Shown here: positions 13,998 to 22,319 of the stretch, in pieces | How the letters are laid out: each line of letters begins with the position of its first letter | How positions within the stretch are numbered: the stretch's first letter is position 1 | Assembly: GCA_964545075.1 (NCBI GenBank) | Contig: CAZJFS010000049.1 | Span: 1-25,778 of the forward strand | Source: DAOPXV01 sp035352535 | GTDB lineage: Bacteria; Muiribacteriota; UBA9980 | Length of the DNA stretch: 25,778 bases | Direction of reading: 5' to 3' | Translations under genes and position numbers: made by a program | The notes under the pieces: generated by a model | Databases searched by the model: none | What the model was told of the DNA's origin: nothing | The model's input: the letters and a program-made list of their open reading frames with translations, nothing else

Positions 13998-14345
13998 TTA
14001 TTTTTCAACTCTTCGCTCTAGAAAAAACCATTTAAGTATCATCAGAACTATCATGAAAAAGCCTGCCCCTATTAGTAAATGCATAAGGCCCGACACGATC
14101 GTATCGAAAATATAAATGGTCGTTTTTAAAGATAATTTTTTCTTTTTTCCCGCTTCCTTTTTTAACCCCGCCTGGCCGGTTTCTCGCGCAGCACTTTTAT
14201 TAACGGCGGTTTCAACCGAACCCGCGGACTTTATCTCCGCTTTTTTTATGTTTTGACCAAACGCCGCTTCAACACATAGAACATTCAAAACAGCTAATAT
14301 GATCACGCACGCAAATATATAAGTCCTGGCTGATATATATCTCAT
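13998..14345 (-). CDS. Small membrane protein (115 aa) of unknown function
   Basis: A signal peptide or first helix (residues 9-30, YIFACVIILAVLNVLCVEAAFG) is followed by a basic, Ala/Lys-rich linker (about 31-72) and one membrane helix at about 82-106 (IVSGLMHLLIGAGFFMIVLMIL). The protein ends WFFLERRVEK. Its ATG at 14345 is one base beyond the stop of the dCMP deaminase gene, so translation is probably coupled; its own ribosome site is weak. It starts a run of four small exported or membrane genes down to 12408. The linker composition resembles that of the 145-aa coiled-coil protein, which suggests a common compartment. No family recognised. Confidence 0.72.
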   Translation of the reverse strand: MRYISARTYIFACVIILAVLNVLCVEAAFGQNIKKAEIKSAGSVETAVNKSAARETGQAGLKKEAGKKKKLSLKTTIYIFDTIVSGLMHLLIGAGFFMIVLMILKWFFLERRVEK

Positions 14346-14346
14346 T

Positions 14347-14805
14347 TTATTTTTTAGACGGCTCCATTTTTCTCATTTTGACGCTTGCGGCTATATCCTG
14401 ATAGCCTTCCCAGGCTTCCGGATAGTCGATATCATAAATTATTTCACGCACGCCGGCCTGAACGAGTATGCGCAGGCACACCGAACATGGTTTCGCCGTA
14501 ACGTAACAGGTCGCGTCCTTAGTGGAACTTCCGTGTTTAGCCGCGAAAAGGACCGCATTTTGCTCAGCGTGAACCGCGTAGCATGCTTCATGGCGGGTGC
14601 CGGAAGCGATGCCATTCTTGTCGCGATAACAAAAACCCCGGTCGCCGCAACTTTTAACGCCGGCCGGCGCGCCGTTATATCCGGTAGATATTATAGACTT
14701 ATCCGATCTGACCAGCACCGCTCCGAACTGCCTTCTTATGCACGAAGTGTTCGATTCGGCGACCATTCTTGCTATGTTCATAAAGTATTCGTCCCAGTTT
14801 TTCAT
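14347..14805 (-). CDS. dCMP deaminase (ComEB-like cytidine/deoxycytidylate deaminase)
   Basis: Zinc-dependent deamination of dCMP to dUMP for dTMP synthesis. The 152-aa product has the family length and the zinc site HAE (H79, E81; the motif reads HAEQNA) with PCSVC (C107, C110). Upstream it has the GAVLVRSDKSIISTGYNGAP strand and loop typical of deoxycytidylate deaminases. A further Cys-rich insert (SCGDRGFCYRD ... RHEACYAVHAE) matches the second structural metal site of this family. The start at 14805 follows GAAAGGA. Downstream it is nearly joined to a run of small membrane genes, an unusual partner set for a nucleotide enzyme; the link may only be transcriptional. Confidence 0.93.
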   Translation of the reverse strand: MKNWDEYFMNIARMVAESNTSCIRRQFGAVLVRSDKSIISTGYNGAPAGVKSCGDRGFCYRDKNGIASGTRHEACYAVHAEQNAVLFAAKHGSSTKDATCYVTAKPCSVCLRILVQAGVREIIYDIDYPEAWEGYQDIAASVKMRKMEPSKK

Positions 14806-14935
14806 TTTTTACCTATTTTCCTTTCACGTATTTTTTCCGTTTTTTGCCCGCGCTTTCAGAAACAATCCTCATAACGAGCCATATGGATTCAAATTTCGTC
14901 AACTCCGAAGTTAAGAGCCGGTAAGCGTAAAAATT

Positions 14936-17077
14936 TTAAATATTCAATATTTTTGATATGGCCGATAAAAGCTCTTTTTCACCAAGCGGTTTTGAAACAT
15001 AATCATCGGCGCCGGCGGCAATGAATTTTTCCCGGTCGCCTTCCAGGGCGTAAGCGGTAAGCGCTATTATCTTAGTCTTAAAATTAGCCTCGGCTAACGA
15101 TCGTTCCCTTATAAGTTTTATAGCCGTCATGCCGTTCATTTCCGGCAACTGAATGTCCATTAATATTATATCGTATCTCTGTTTTTCCATCATTTCAATC
15201 GCTTTTTTACCGTTATTCGCGATATGCGCTTCAAATCCGTTTTTTTTCACGATAAATAACGCGAGCTTTCCGCTTATATCTTCATCTTCGACTATAAGCG
15301 CCTTTAATGATTCTCCTATTTTACGGGATTCTTTATTTATGGCGTCGGGCGCCTTATCTTCAATAATTTTTTCCTTATTTATTTTAAACGGCAATATCAG
15401 ATCGATCCGGGTCCATTTTCCAAGCTCGCTCGCCACGTTAACGCTTCCGCCCATTAACTCGACGAGATTTTTAACGATGGTAAGGCCAAGGCCCGTTCCC
15501 TGATATTTTTTAGTATATGAACCGTCGACCTGAAAAAAGCTTTCAAATATTTTAGAAACCTTATCTTCGGAAATGCCAATACCGGTATCGGCCACGCTTA
15601 ATTTAATTTTAACCTGATCGCCGTTTCTTTCCAGCTCTTCGGCGATAACTAAAATGTTGCCATTTTCCGTGAATTTAATTGAGTTATTTATCAGATTTGA
15701 AAGCATCTGGTTGAGCCTGGTAGGATCTCCAAAAGCAAAATAATTTATTTTCGGAGATATATTTACTTGAAATGAAAGATGTTTTTTTTCTATGGCCGGC
15801 CTGAACAATTCAGATATCTGGCTTAAAAGTTCGCGCATATTGAATTCTTCATAAACAAGTTTGAATTTGCCGGATTCGATTTTTGAAATATCGAGTATAT
15901 CGTTTATTATTTCAAGCAGGTGAAACGCCGATATTTTCAGGATATTTACATATTCCATCTGGTGGTCCGTAAGCTTGGTGGATTCGAGTATTTTCGTAAA
16001 ACCGATGATGCCGTTCATGGGCGTTCTTATCTCATGGCTCATATTGGCCAGAAACATGCTTTTAGCCTGATTCGCCTTTTCAGACGCTTCTTTGGCCGCT
16101 AATAACTCCGCTTCCGTGCGCTTCCGATCCGTTATATCCTCATACAGGCCCAGCACTCCGAAAGATTCTCCATTTTGTCCAAATAAAGGCACTTTGCTGG
16201 TATCGATCCATATGCGGGCTCCATCCGATTTCGTCAATTGTTCTATGATATGCCGTTTGGGCAGCCCGCTGCTTATAACTTCACGGTCGTCTGAAATATA
16301 GGATTCTATATCGCCTGTCAGCCATGGCATATCATAATCGGTTTTTCTTATTATCTTTTCAGGATCCATGATCCCGATATCCTTCGCGAATGAACTGTTG
16401 CAACCCTGATATAAGCCGTTTTTATCCTTCCAGAACACCGACTGCGGTATTGAATTTAATACTTCCAGAAGCATCGCGCGATTCTTGGCGAGTTCTTCCT
16501 TTGTCCTTATTTTTTCATTGCGACCGGCCATTAGTTTGCCTAAAAGCGCGGTTCCAACAGGATATATGATGATCACCGGAAGAATTATCTTTGAAAGCGC
16601 TTCAAGCGCCTGAGGCCACGGCGTCAGAAGCTGGCAGAGCAGCATGACGACGTGAACGATTATTCCCATGGAGTAGAGTTCGGTCATTGAAATATTGTCG
16701 AGGCGGTGACCGTAAAATCTCCGCCAGCTTATTCCTATAGCCGTCGTGGAAAAAATCGTAGCCACGCCAGCCATTGTGCCGGGCCCGCCCAGAAACAGGC
16801 GGTATGATCCGGCCATAAGCGCGGCGATACCCGCCGGCACCGGCCCGAAAAAGAGCCCCGAAACGCTCAATAGCACCGAGCGCGTGTCGAAAACAAGTCC
16901 CGGCATAAAAACCCATGGATTGAGCATGACGCATACGCAGATAAAGCCGAGAACGAATCCGGTCAATATAAGGCTGAACGAAGTTTTGCGCTTTTCCTCT
17001 ATTATATCGTATAAAATGCCGAGCGATAAAAGCAGCGCAACGTTGTTTATAAGTCCTATGACCGTCGATGAGTTCAC
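14936..17077 (-). CDS. Hybrid histidine kinase with LytS-like (5TM-5TMR_LYT) sensor, PAS and receiver
   Basis: The 713-aa protein starts at a GTG at 17077 preceded by AGAGGCGG. Residues 1-180 hold a set of membrane helices matching 5TMR_LYT (FDTRSVLLSVSGLFFGPVPA, then FLGGPGTMAGVATI). A PAS domain lies at about 200-320. HisKA follows, with phospho-acceptor H348 in MSHEIRTPMNGIIGF. The HATPase_c domain (about 440-565) has the N box LINNSIKF and the G boxes DTGIGI and GTGLGL. A C-terminal receiver (about 590-713) carries D641 in LMDIQLPEMNG and the late Lys in VSKPLG. No response regulator with an output domain is nearby, so it probably passes phosphate to a partner elsewhere. It is 29 bp after korB and may share its transcript. 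The signal is unknown. Confidence 0.93.
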   Translation of the reverse strand: MNSSTVIGLINNVALLLSLGILYDIIEEKRKTSFSLILTGFVLGFICVCVMLNPWVFMPGLVFDTRSVLLSVSGLFFGPVPAGIAALMAGSYRLFLGGPGTMAGVATIFSTTAIGISWRRFYGHRLDNISMTELYSMGIIVHVVMLLCQLLTPWPQALEALSKIILPVIIIYPVGTALLGKLMAGRNEKIRTKEELAKNRAMLLEVLNSIPQSVFWKDKNGLYQGCNSSFAKDIGIMDPEKIIRKTDYDMPWLTGDIESYISDDREVISSGLPKRHIIEQLTKSDGARIWIDTSKVPLFGQNGESFGVLGLYEDITDRKRTEAELLAAKEASEKANQAKSMFLANMSHEIRTPMNGIIGFTKILESTKLTDHQMEYVNILKISAFHLLEIINDILDISKIESGKFKLVYEEFNMRELLSQISELFRPAIEKKHLSFQVNISPKINYFAFGDPTRLNQMLSNLINNSIKFTENGNILVIAEELERNGDQVKIKLSVADTGIGISEDKVSKIFESFFQVDGSYTKKYQGTGLGLTIVKNLVELMGGSVNVASELGKWTRIDLILPFKINKEKIIEDKAPDAINKESRKIGESLKALIVEDEDISGKLALFIVKKNGFEAHIANNGKKAIEMMEKQRYDIILMDIQLPEMNGMTAIKLIRERSLAEANFKTKIIALTAYALEGDREKFIAAGADDYVSKPLGEKELLSAISKILNI

Positions 17078-17106
17078 TTTTCCCGCCTCTTTAAATTAAT
17101 TCCAAT

Positions 17107-17976
17107 TTAATTTTTCGAGTATTGCTTCATCATGCCGGCTATATTTTCAAAATCTGATATATCCTGCCGTGCGGGCGGAACCGGGTGCTCGGATATGAAA
17201 ACCTCCCTGAAAGTGGAAGTCTCCATTTTATATATTATGCCGAGCGGTTTTCTGACAAAATATTCGAGAGCTATATTTATGGCTTTTTCGTACGACAAAG
17301 GATTATAATCCGGCAGCTCCTCGACTTTATATACCTGATTTTTGTATTGTTCGTAAGTGTTGAGCTTATTAAACGTCACGCACGGCGATATCACGTTTAT
17401 AAATGAAAAGCCCTTGTGTTTTATGCCCGCCGCGATGATCTGCGAAAGGCCCATGACATCAGACGAAAAACCCGTCGCGACGAAGGTGGCCCCGGCCATA
17501 AGCGCCATATACATGACATTTATAGGCGCTTCTTCCGCGCCGTCAGGAGACGTTTTGGTTACGAACCCGCGGTCTGACGTAGGAGATGTCTGGCCTTTGG
17601 TAAGGCTATAAACCTGATTATTCATCATAATATAGGTTATGTCTATATTTCTTCGGGCCGCATGAATGAAATGGCCGCAGCCTATAGCGGTTCCATCGCC
17701 GTCGCCGCCGGCCGCTATAACCGTAAGTTTCGGATTGGCGAGCTTTACGCCCTGGGCTATCGGAAGCGACCGGCCGTGTATGGTATGAAAGCCGTAAACG
17801 TCGATATATTCTGAAAGTTTTGAAGAGCATCCTATGCCGGTTATGCACGCGACTTCTTCGCGCGTAAGGTTCATTTCTATTATCGCGCGCTGAAGGGCAT
17901 TTAACACCGCAAAATCACCGCAACCCGGACACCATGTAGGTTTTCCGTATGAAAGATCTTTTATCGTCATCGTCAT
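17107..17976 (-). CDS. korB: 2-oxoacid:ferredoxin oxidoreductase, beta (thiamine diphosphate) subunit, KorB-like
   Basis: With KorA it oxidatively decarboxylates a 2-oxoacid (2-oxoglutarate in the best-known members) to acyl-CoA and reduces ferredoxin. The 289-aa product has the family start WCPGCGDFAVLNALQ and the CITGIGCSSKL stretch (with Cys residues for the Fe-S cluster). The thiamine-diphosphate/Mg signature is GGDGDGTAIG ... NNQVYSLTKGQTSPT. The length fits the family (about 280-300). It starts 2 bases beyond the korA stop, with GGAGGTG lying inside the end of korA, so the two are translationally coupled. No separate ferredoxin-like subunit is present, typical of the two-subunit type. 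Substrate choice between 2-oxoglutarate and other 2-oxoacids cannot be proved here. Confidence 0.92.
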   Translation of the reverse strand: MTMTIKDLSYGKPTWCPGCGDFAVLNALQRAIIEMNLTREEVACITGIGCSSKLSEYIDVYGFHTIHGRSLPIAQGVKLANPKLTVIAAGGDGDGTAIGCGHFIHAARRNIDITYIMMNNQVYSLTKGQTSPTSDRGFVTKTSPDGAEEAPINVMYMALMAGATFVATGFSSDVMGLSQIIAAGIKHKGFSFINVISPCVTFNKLNTYEQYKNQVYKVEELPDYNPLSYEKAINIALEYFVRKPLGIIYKMETSTFREVFISEHPVPPARQDISDFENIAGMMKQYSKN

Positions 17977-17978
17977 GG

Positions 17979-19730
17979 CTATTTCACCTCCGAAAGCTTA
18001 GCGGCTATTTCTTTCGGCGAGAACGCCACGCCGTTATATTTAAGTATCGAATGAAGCTTGTTATGTATCGGAACGTGCATTTTTATAATATTTGATATCT
18101 GAGCGCTCATATTGTTTTCAATGACGAATATTTTTTCGCGCGCTCCCGCGAATTTAGCGACCTCATCCGATGGAAAAGGCATGAGGGCCGTAAGCTGCAT
18201 CATCGCGAAATTAGGGCCGCCCGCGAGTTTTAAAATATCGAGAGCCTCCAGAGCCATGCTCGTATTATGTCCGACGGTTATTATTCCAAATTTAGAAGCG
18301 TCATCGCCAAAATACAGCGGTTTCGGAAGATGTTTCGACGCCGCGGCGGCCGCAAGCTTCATCTGCCGCTTATCCATTATTTTTACGCGCATATCGGGAT
18401 CTTCGGTTATCCTGCCGGACTCAAGGTGTTCATTGCCGTTCGCCAGATGAACTCCGCCCACCTGCGAAGGTATGGCGCGCGGGGATACGCCGTCGCCGGT
18501 GAATTTATAACGCGCGAATTTATGTTCCGCTTTCGCCAGTTCTTTATCGGACAGAAGTTTTCCGCGATCTATTACTACATTCGAAAAATCTAATTTATGC
18601 ATCACCGTCTTATTCTGGCCTATGGATTGTTCGCTCATCAATATGACGGGGCATTGAAAAACTTCAGCGAGATTGAAGGCCTTCACCGTAAAATCGAAGC
18701 ACTGCGAGGCGTCGCCGGCTACAATCACTATTCTTGGAATTTCACCGTGAGAGCAGAACAGCGCATGATAAAAATCCGCCTGTTCGGTCTTCGTCGGAAG
18801 GCCGGTGGAAGGGCCAGGCCTTTGAACGTCTATTATCACTACGGGAACTTCGGCGCAGCCCGATAAGCCTATAGCTTCAGCCATCAAAGAGAGCCCCGGC
18901 CCGGAAGTCGAAGTCATGGACCTGGCGCCGGCGAATCCGGCCCCTATAGCCGCGCAGAGCGCGGCTATTTCGTCTTCGGCCTGAAGCGCCGTTCCGCCGT
19001 TTTTTGGAAGATACGAGCATAGCGACTCGAATATTTCAGTGGCGGGCGATATAGGATAAGCGGCGGCGAACCTGCAGCCCGCGGCGAGAGCGCCAAGCGT
19101 CACGCACTCATTCCCCGTCATTAAAACCGTATCTTTAAGATTAGCCTTGGGCATTCTGAAAAGCCTGCCTTTAAGTTCGTTCTTATAAAAATTCATTCCG
19201 AACTTACAAGCGTTGATATTAATATTATAGATTTCTTCGCCTTTTTTATCTTTTATGGCCTTTGAAAAACCTTCTTCAACGTATTTCATATCGATATCGA
19301 GCATGGCGACTATAAGCCCTATTAATATAGTGTTTTTATATAGGGATTTCGCGAAATTTTTTACGGCGAGTTCGGATAAGGGCGCTTCATAATATGTTAT
19401 ATCCATGCCGTCGATCTTTACCGGATTTTTTATTTTGGCCGGATCATATATCACGATGCTTCTTTTTTTAAGCTCGTGATTATGCGCGACGAAGGATTCT
19501 TCGTCGAACGCCAGAAGTATATCCACCTGAGAATCCTTGTGGTTGCAATAATTGTCGGCTACCCTTATCGAATAGGAGGTGTGGCCGCCGCGTATCCTCG
19601 AAGGAAAATTCTTATAAGTGGCAAGGCCGGATCCGGCCTCAAAAAAAATCTTACACAATATTTCACCGGCTGAAAGTATCCCATCTCCGGCATCTCCGCC
19701 TATCGTAATGTATAAAGAGCTCGTTATCAT
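17979..19730 (-). CDS. korA: 2-oxoacid:ferredoxin oxidoreductase, alpha subunit (gamma-alpha fusion), KorA-like
   Basis: The 583-aa product joins a gamma domain (residues 1-190; GGDAGDGILSAGEILC, then FPSRIRGGHTSY) to the alpha pyrimidine-binding domain (about 200-430). The alpha part includes GNECVTLGALAAGCRFAAAYP, then AEDEIAALCAAIGAGFAGA and TSTSGPGLSLMAEAIGLS. The C-terminal domain (LAGGPNFAMMQL, EKIFVIENNM) is of the transketolase-C type. The gamma-alpha fusion and length match KorA/VorB-type proteins of two-subunit enzymes. The ATG at 19730 follows AAGGAAGG. It opens the minus-strand run to 12408 and faces a divergent promoter at 19905-19933. A TTGAAA-type promoter upstream is possible but not convincing. 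The role is central carbon metabolism supplying reduced ferredoxin, which also serves [FeFe] hydrogenases. Confidence 0.93.
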   Translation of the reverse strand: MITSSLYITIGGDAGDGILSAGEILCKIFFEAGSGLATYKNFPSRIRGGHTSYSIRVADNYCNHKDSQVDILLAFDEESFVAHNHELKKRSIVIYDPAKIKNPVKIDGMDITYYEAPLSELAVKNFAKSLYKNTILIGLIVAMLDIDMKYVEEGFSKAIKDKKGEEIYNININACKFGMNFYKNELKGRLFRMPKANLKDTVLMTGNECVTLGALAAGCRFAAAYPISPATEIFESLCSYLPKNGGTALQAEDEIAALCAAIGAGFAGARSMTSTSGPGLSLMAEAIGLSGCAEVPVVIIDVQRPGPSTGLPTKTEQADFYHALFCSHGEIPRIVIVAGDASQCFDFTVKAFNLAEVFQCPVILMSEQSIGQNKTVMHKLDFSNVVIDRGKLLSDKELAKAEHKFARYKFTGDGVSPRAIPSQVGGVHLANGNEHLESGRITEDPDMRVKIMDKRQMKLAAAAASKHLPKPLYFGDDASKFGIITVGHNTSMALEALDILKLAGGPNFAMMQLTALMPFPSDEVAKFAGAREKIFVIENNMSAQISNIIKMHVPIHNKLHSILKYNGVAFSPKEIAAKLSEVK

Positions 19731-19904
19731 TATATGATACCTTCCTTCGTCATTAAAAGGGGTCGTTTTATTATTTGTACAGTTAATTTATCATATTACT
19801 CAATTAATTTCAACCTAAGGTTTTTAAGGCGTTTTACCGCATTCCTCAAATAACCCGATATTTAAAGTCCTTGCGCATCGTCATAAATCGATAATAAAAT
19901 TAAA

Positions 19905-19933
19905 TTGCATTTTGATTATTATTATCTTATAAT
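19905..19933 (+). promoter_or_regulatory. Sigma70 promoter for the ATP-cone kinase operon
   Basis: TTGCAT (19905-19910), 17 bp, TATAAT (19928-19933). The transcript should start near 19940, about 45 bases before the start codon at 19985. Confidence 0.75.
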
Positions 19934-19984
19934 ATAAAGATCATTAAAAATAAAAAAATCATAAAAACGGGGAGAGGTAAAAAT

Positions 19985-21325
19985 ATGCCAGGAACAATTG
20001 AAAAAGTTATCAAAAGGAACGGAACCATAGCCACGTTTGATAAGGAAAAAATTGTTAACGCCATTTTCAGAGCGGCCCAGGCGGTAGGCGGCTCAGATAG
20101 AAAACTCGCCGAAAGCGTAGCTACGAAAGTTACAAATACCGTATCCAAACTTTATCCGCCCCCGCAGATACCGACCGTCGAAGAAGTTCAGGACATAATT
20201 GAAAAAGAACTCATCGAGCACGGACATGCCAGGACATCCAAATCATTCATATTATACCGCGCCCAGCACCAGTCGATGCGCGAGGGAAGAAACGCGAACT
20301 ACGTCACTTCCGAGAACATACCCTACAAGAAAATATGGCAGAACCTCGTATGGTCGGTCGATAACAAGGTATATTCCATAGAAGCGCTCAACGAAAAAGT
20401 CAGAAGCAAAAAGGGCTTCATAGAGCTTATCGAATCTACCGAAGCGGCTTATCAGCAGGACATCTCGATGGCCTGCGACAAGATATTGAAAAAAAACCAG
20501 ACCAGGATAGTTATAATAGCCGGCCCTTCTTCATCCGGAAAGACAACGTCTACCATAAAGATCGGCGAGGGGCTCAGCAAACACGGCCTGAATCTCGTGG
20601 CTATGAATCTGGATAATTACTTCTTCAACCTGGATAAGCACCCTAAAGACGAGTTCGGCGACTACGATTTCGAAACTCCTCAGGCGCTCGATCTTAAACT
20701 CATAAATCAGCATCTCGAAGAACTTCTGGCCGGAAAGACCATACAGCAGCCCATCTATAATTTTAAAACCGGGCTTCGTGAAACCGAAACGATACCGCTG
20801 AAACTCGAAAGCAATCAGATCTTACTCCTGGACAGCCTTCACGGGCTTTACCACGAAATGACGTCTTCGGTGCCCGAAGATTATAAATTCAAACTCTATA
20901 TCGAAACATTAAGCCAGATAAAAGACAATAACAACGAATTCGTACGCTGGACGGACGTACGCATCCTGCGCCGCATGGTCCGCGATTCATGGCACAGAAG
21001 CTACGATCCGAAGCGCACGCTGGAACACTGGCACTATGTCCGCCGCTCGGAACTTAAGCACATAATTCCTTTTATAGGGACGGTCGAACACATATTGAAC
21101 GGCTATCTCGCGTACGAGCTTCCAATCCACAAGAAATACATGTATAAGTACTTCCCGGGCTTCGTCACAGAATATAAGGACAACCCTAAAAAACAGGACG
21201 CTTATATCCGCGCGCAGCGCATAAACGAATTTTTAGGGTCCGTCGAAATGTGGGACGACGAAAGCGTCATACCTAAAAATTCTTTAATGAGAGAGTATAT
21301 TGGCGGATCGATATATAAATATTAA
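19985..21325 (+). CDS. ATP-cone domain fused to uridine-kinase/phosphoribulokinase-like P-loop kinase
   Basis: Residues 1-95 form an ATP-cone (KVIKRNGTIATFDKEKIVNAI, the middle TVEEVQDIIEKELIEHG, the end FILYRAQH), the allosteric nucleotide-binding module best known from ribonucleotide reductases and NrdR. After a linker with ENIPYKKIWQNLVW, a P-loop kinase of the uridine-kinase family begins: Walker A GPSSSGKTT at 180-188, the LDNYFF motif near 209 (the usual DxxY of the acceptor site), FETPQALDL, then LLLDSLHGL and a basic lid with RRMVRD. The 446-aa length is far above plain uridine kinases (about 210). The nucleoside or sugar substrate is unknown; nucleotide-level feedback through the cone is the natural inference. 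The ribosome site GGGGAGAGG precedes the ATG. It is first in a run with 21359, uvrB and the HD-GYP gene. Confidence 0.88.
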   Translation: MPGTIEKVIKRNGTIATFDKEKIVNAIFRAAQAVGGSDRKLAESVATKVTNTVSKLYPPPQIPTVEEVQDIIEKELIEHGHARTSKSFILYRAQHQSMREGRNANYVTSENIPYKKIWQNLVWSVDNKVYSIEALNEKVRSKKGFIELIESTEAAYQQDISMACDKILKKNQTRIVIIAGPSSSGKTTSTIKIGEGLSKHGLNLVAMNLDNYFFNLDKHPKDEFGDYDFETPQALDLKLINQHLEELLAGKTIQQPIYNFKTGLRETETIPLKLESNQILLLDSLHGLYHEMTSSVPEDYKFKLYIETLSQIKDNNNEFVRWTDVRILRRMVRDSWHRSYDPKRTLEHWHYVRRSELKHIIPFIGTVEHILNGYLAYELPIHKKYMYKYFPGFVTEYKDNPKKQDAYIRAQRINEFLGSVEMWDDESVIPKNSLMREYIGGSIYKY

Positions 21326-21358
21326 ACGGATAAACTCTATACGGAGGTCGCTCTAAAA

Positions 21359-22306
21359 ATGAATTCACGCTCTTATAAACGCTTTTTTTCAGCGCTTTTT
21401 CTGATCATTTTAACGCCCGTTTTTATTTTGTGCGCGGACAGCGCTTACGCTCAAAAGAAAACAAAAAAACAGCAGCGCGAGAAAAAACCGGAGGTTCAAG
21501 CGGCGGAACCGCGGAATACGGCGACTGAAGCAAAAAAAGGCGAAACCGCGGCAAAAAGCCTGGAGCATTCAATAACGGCCTCCGTTAAAATAGATATAGT
21601 TAAATTCATCAAGGACGCCATTATATCGCTCTCGAATAAAAATACGGGCCAAACGGTTAAATTAAGCATAACCGCCCAGCTCGCTTCCGGATCTTCCGAA
21701 ATAATGGTTTTTACCTATTCGGAACGATACGGCAAGCCCGTTTCACTTAAAACGGAAGTTACGGCTAAATATTCGGGAGCCGATTATTTTACTTTCGAAT
21801 CGGATTACGGCGGAATGAGGGGCGTTCAGATCGTCAGCAAGCCTTCCGCGGCATCCTATATCGATATGGTCGGCTATCAGGTCTCGACCGATTCAATAAT
21901 AATAGGTTACGCGATAGCCGACCCGAAAATGAAAGGCGCGGAAAATCACGAAAACATTAAACCGAAGATCAGCTCCGAAGGCGTTTTTTACAGGCAAGCC
22001 GCCGATTCGGCCTTCGCATGGAAAAAATACGGGGAATTCAATTTTTACGATACGTCAAGGCTGAAAAAATTCAAAGCTTCGCCGGCGTTCGGAGAGCCAA
22101 TGTCCATAACTTCGATCGGCATCGAAGGAAAAACGGCAAATATAAGTATATTCGCATATAAAAATTTTCAGGACGCGGCGAAATTTTTCCCGGAACTGAA
22201 ACTTTCAAACGAAGACCCCCGCGAAACGTCCAAAAATCAGAAACGCGACTCGGCATACGCCTATTATCTCAACGACAGATTCATAATAGCGATATCTTCC
22301 AGATAG
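21359..22306 (+). CDS. Exported protein of unknown function (315 aa)
   Basis: A basic start and hydrophobic core (residues 8-31, RFFSALFLIILTPVFILCADSAYA) form a signal peptide with likely cleavage after AYA. Next comes a Lys/Glu/Ala-rich low-complexity stretch (32-75), then a beta-rich folded domain from about 80 to 315. Strands such as ASYIDMVGYQVSTDSIIIGYAIAD and FIIAISSR are visible. The Tyr/Gly repeats (YGKP, YGGMRG, YGEFNFYD) resemble lineage-specific periplasmic domains; similarity to the DUF6599 type is possible but I cannot confirm it. No Cys, no lipobox, no second membrane helix. The ribosome site GGAGG precedes the ATG at a good distance. uvrB begins 13 bp after its stop, so the two share a transcript. 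Confidence 0.78.
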   Translation: MNSRSYKRFFSALFLIILTPVFILCADSAYAQKKTKKQQREKKPEVQAAEPRNTATEAKKGETAAKSLEHSITASVKIDIVKFIKDAIISLSNKNTGQTVKLSITAQLASGSSEIMVFTYSERYGKPVSLKTEVTAKYSGADYFTFESDYGGMRGVQIVSKPSAASYIDMVGYQVSTDSIIIGYAIADPKMKGAENHENIKPKISSEGVFYRQAADSAFAWKKYGEFNFYDTSRLKKFKASPAFGEPMSITSIGIEGKTANISIFAYKNFQDAAKFFPELKLSNEDPRETSKNQKRDSAYAYYLNDRFIIAISSR

Positions 22307-22319
22307 GAATAATTTTCAA

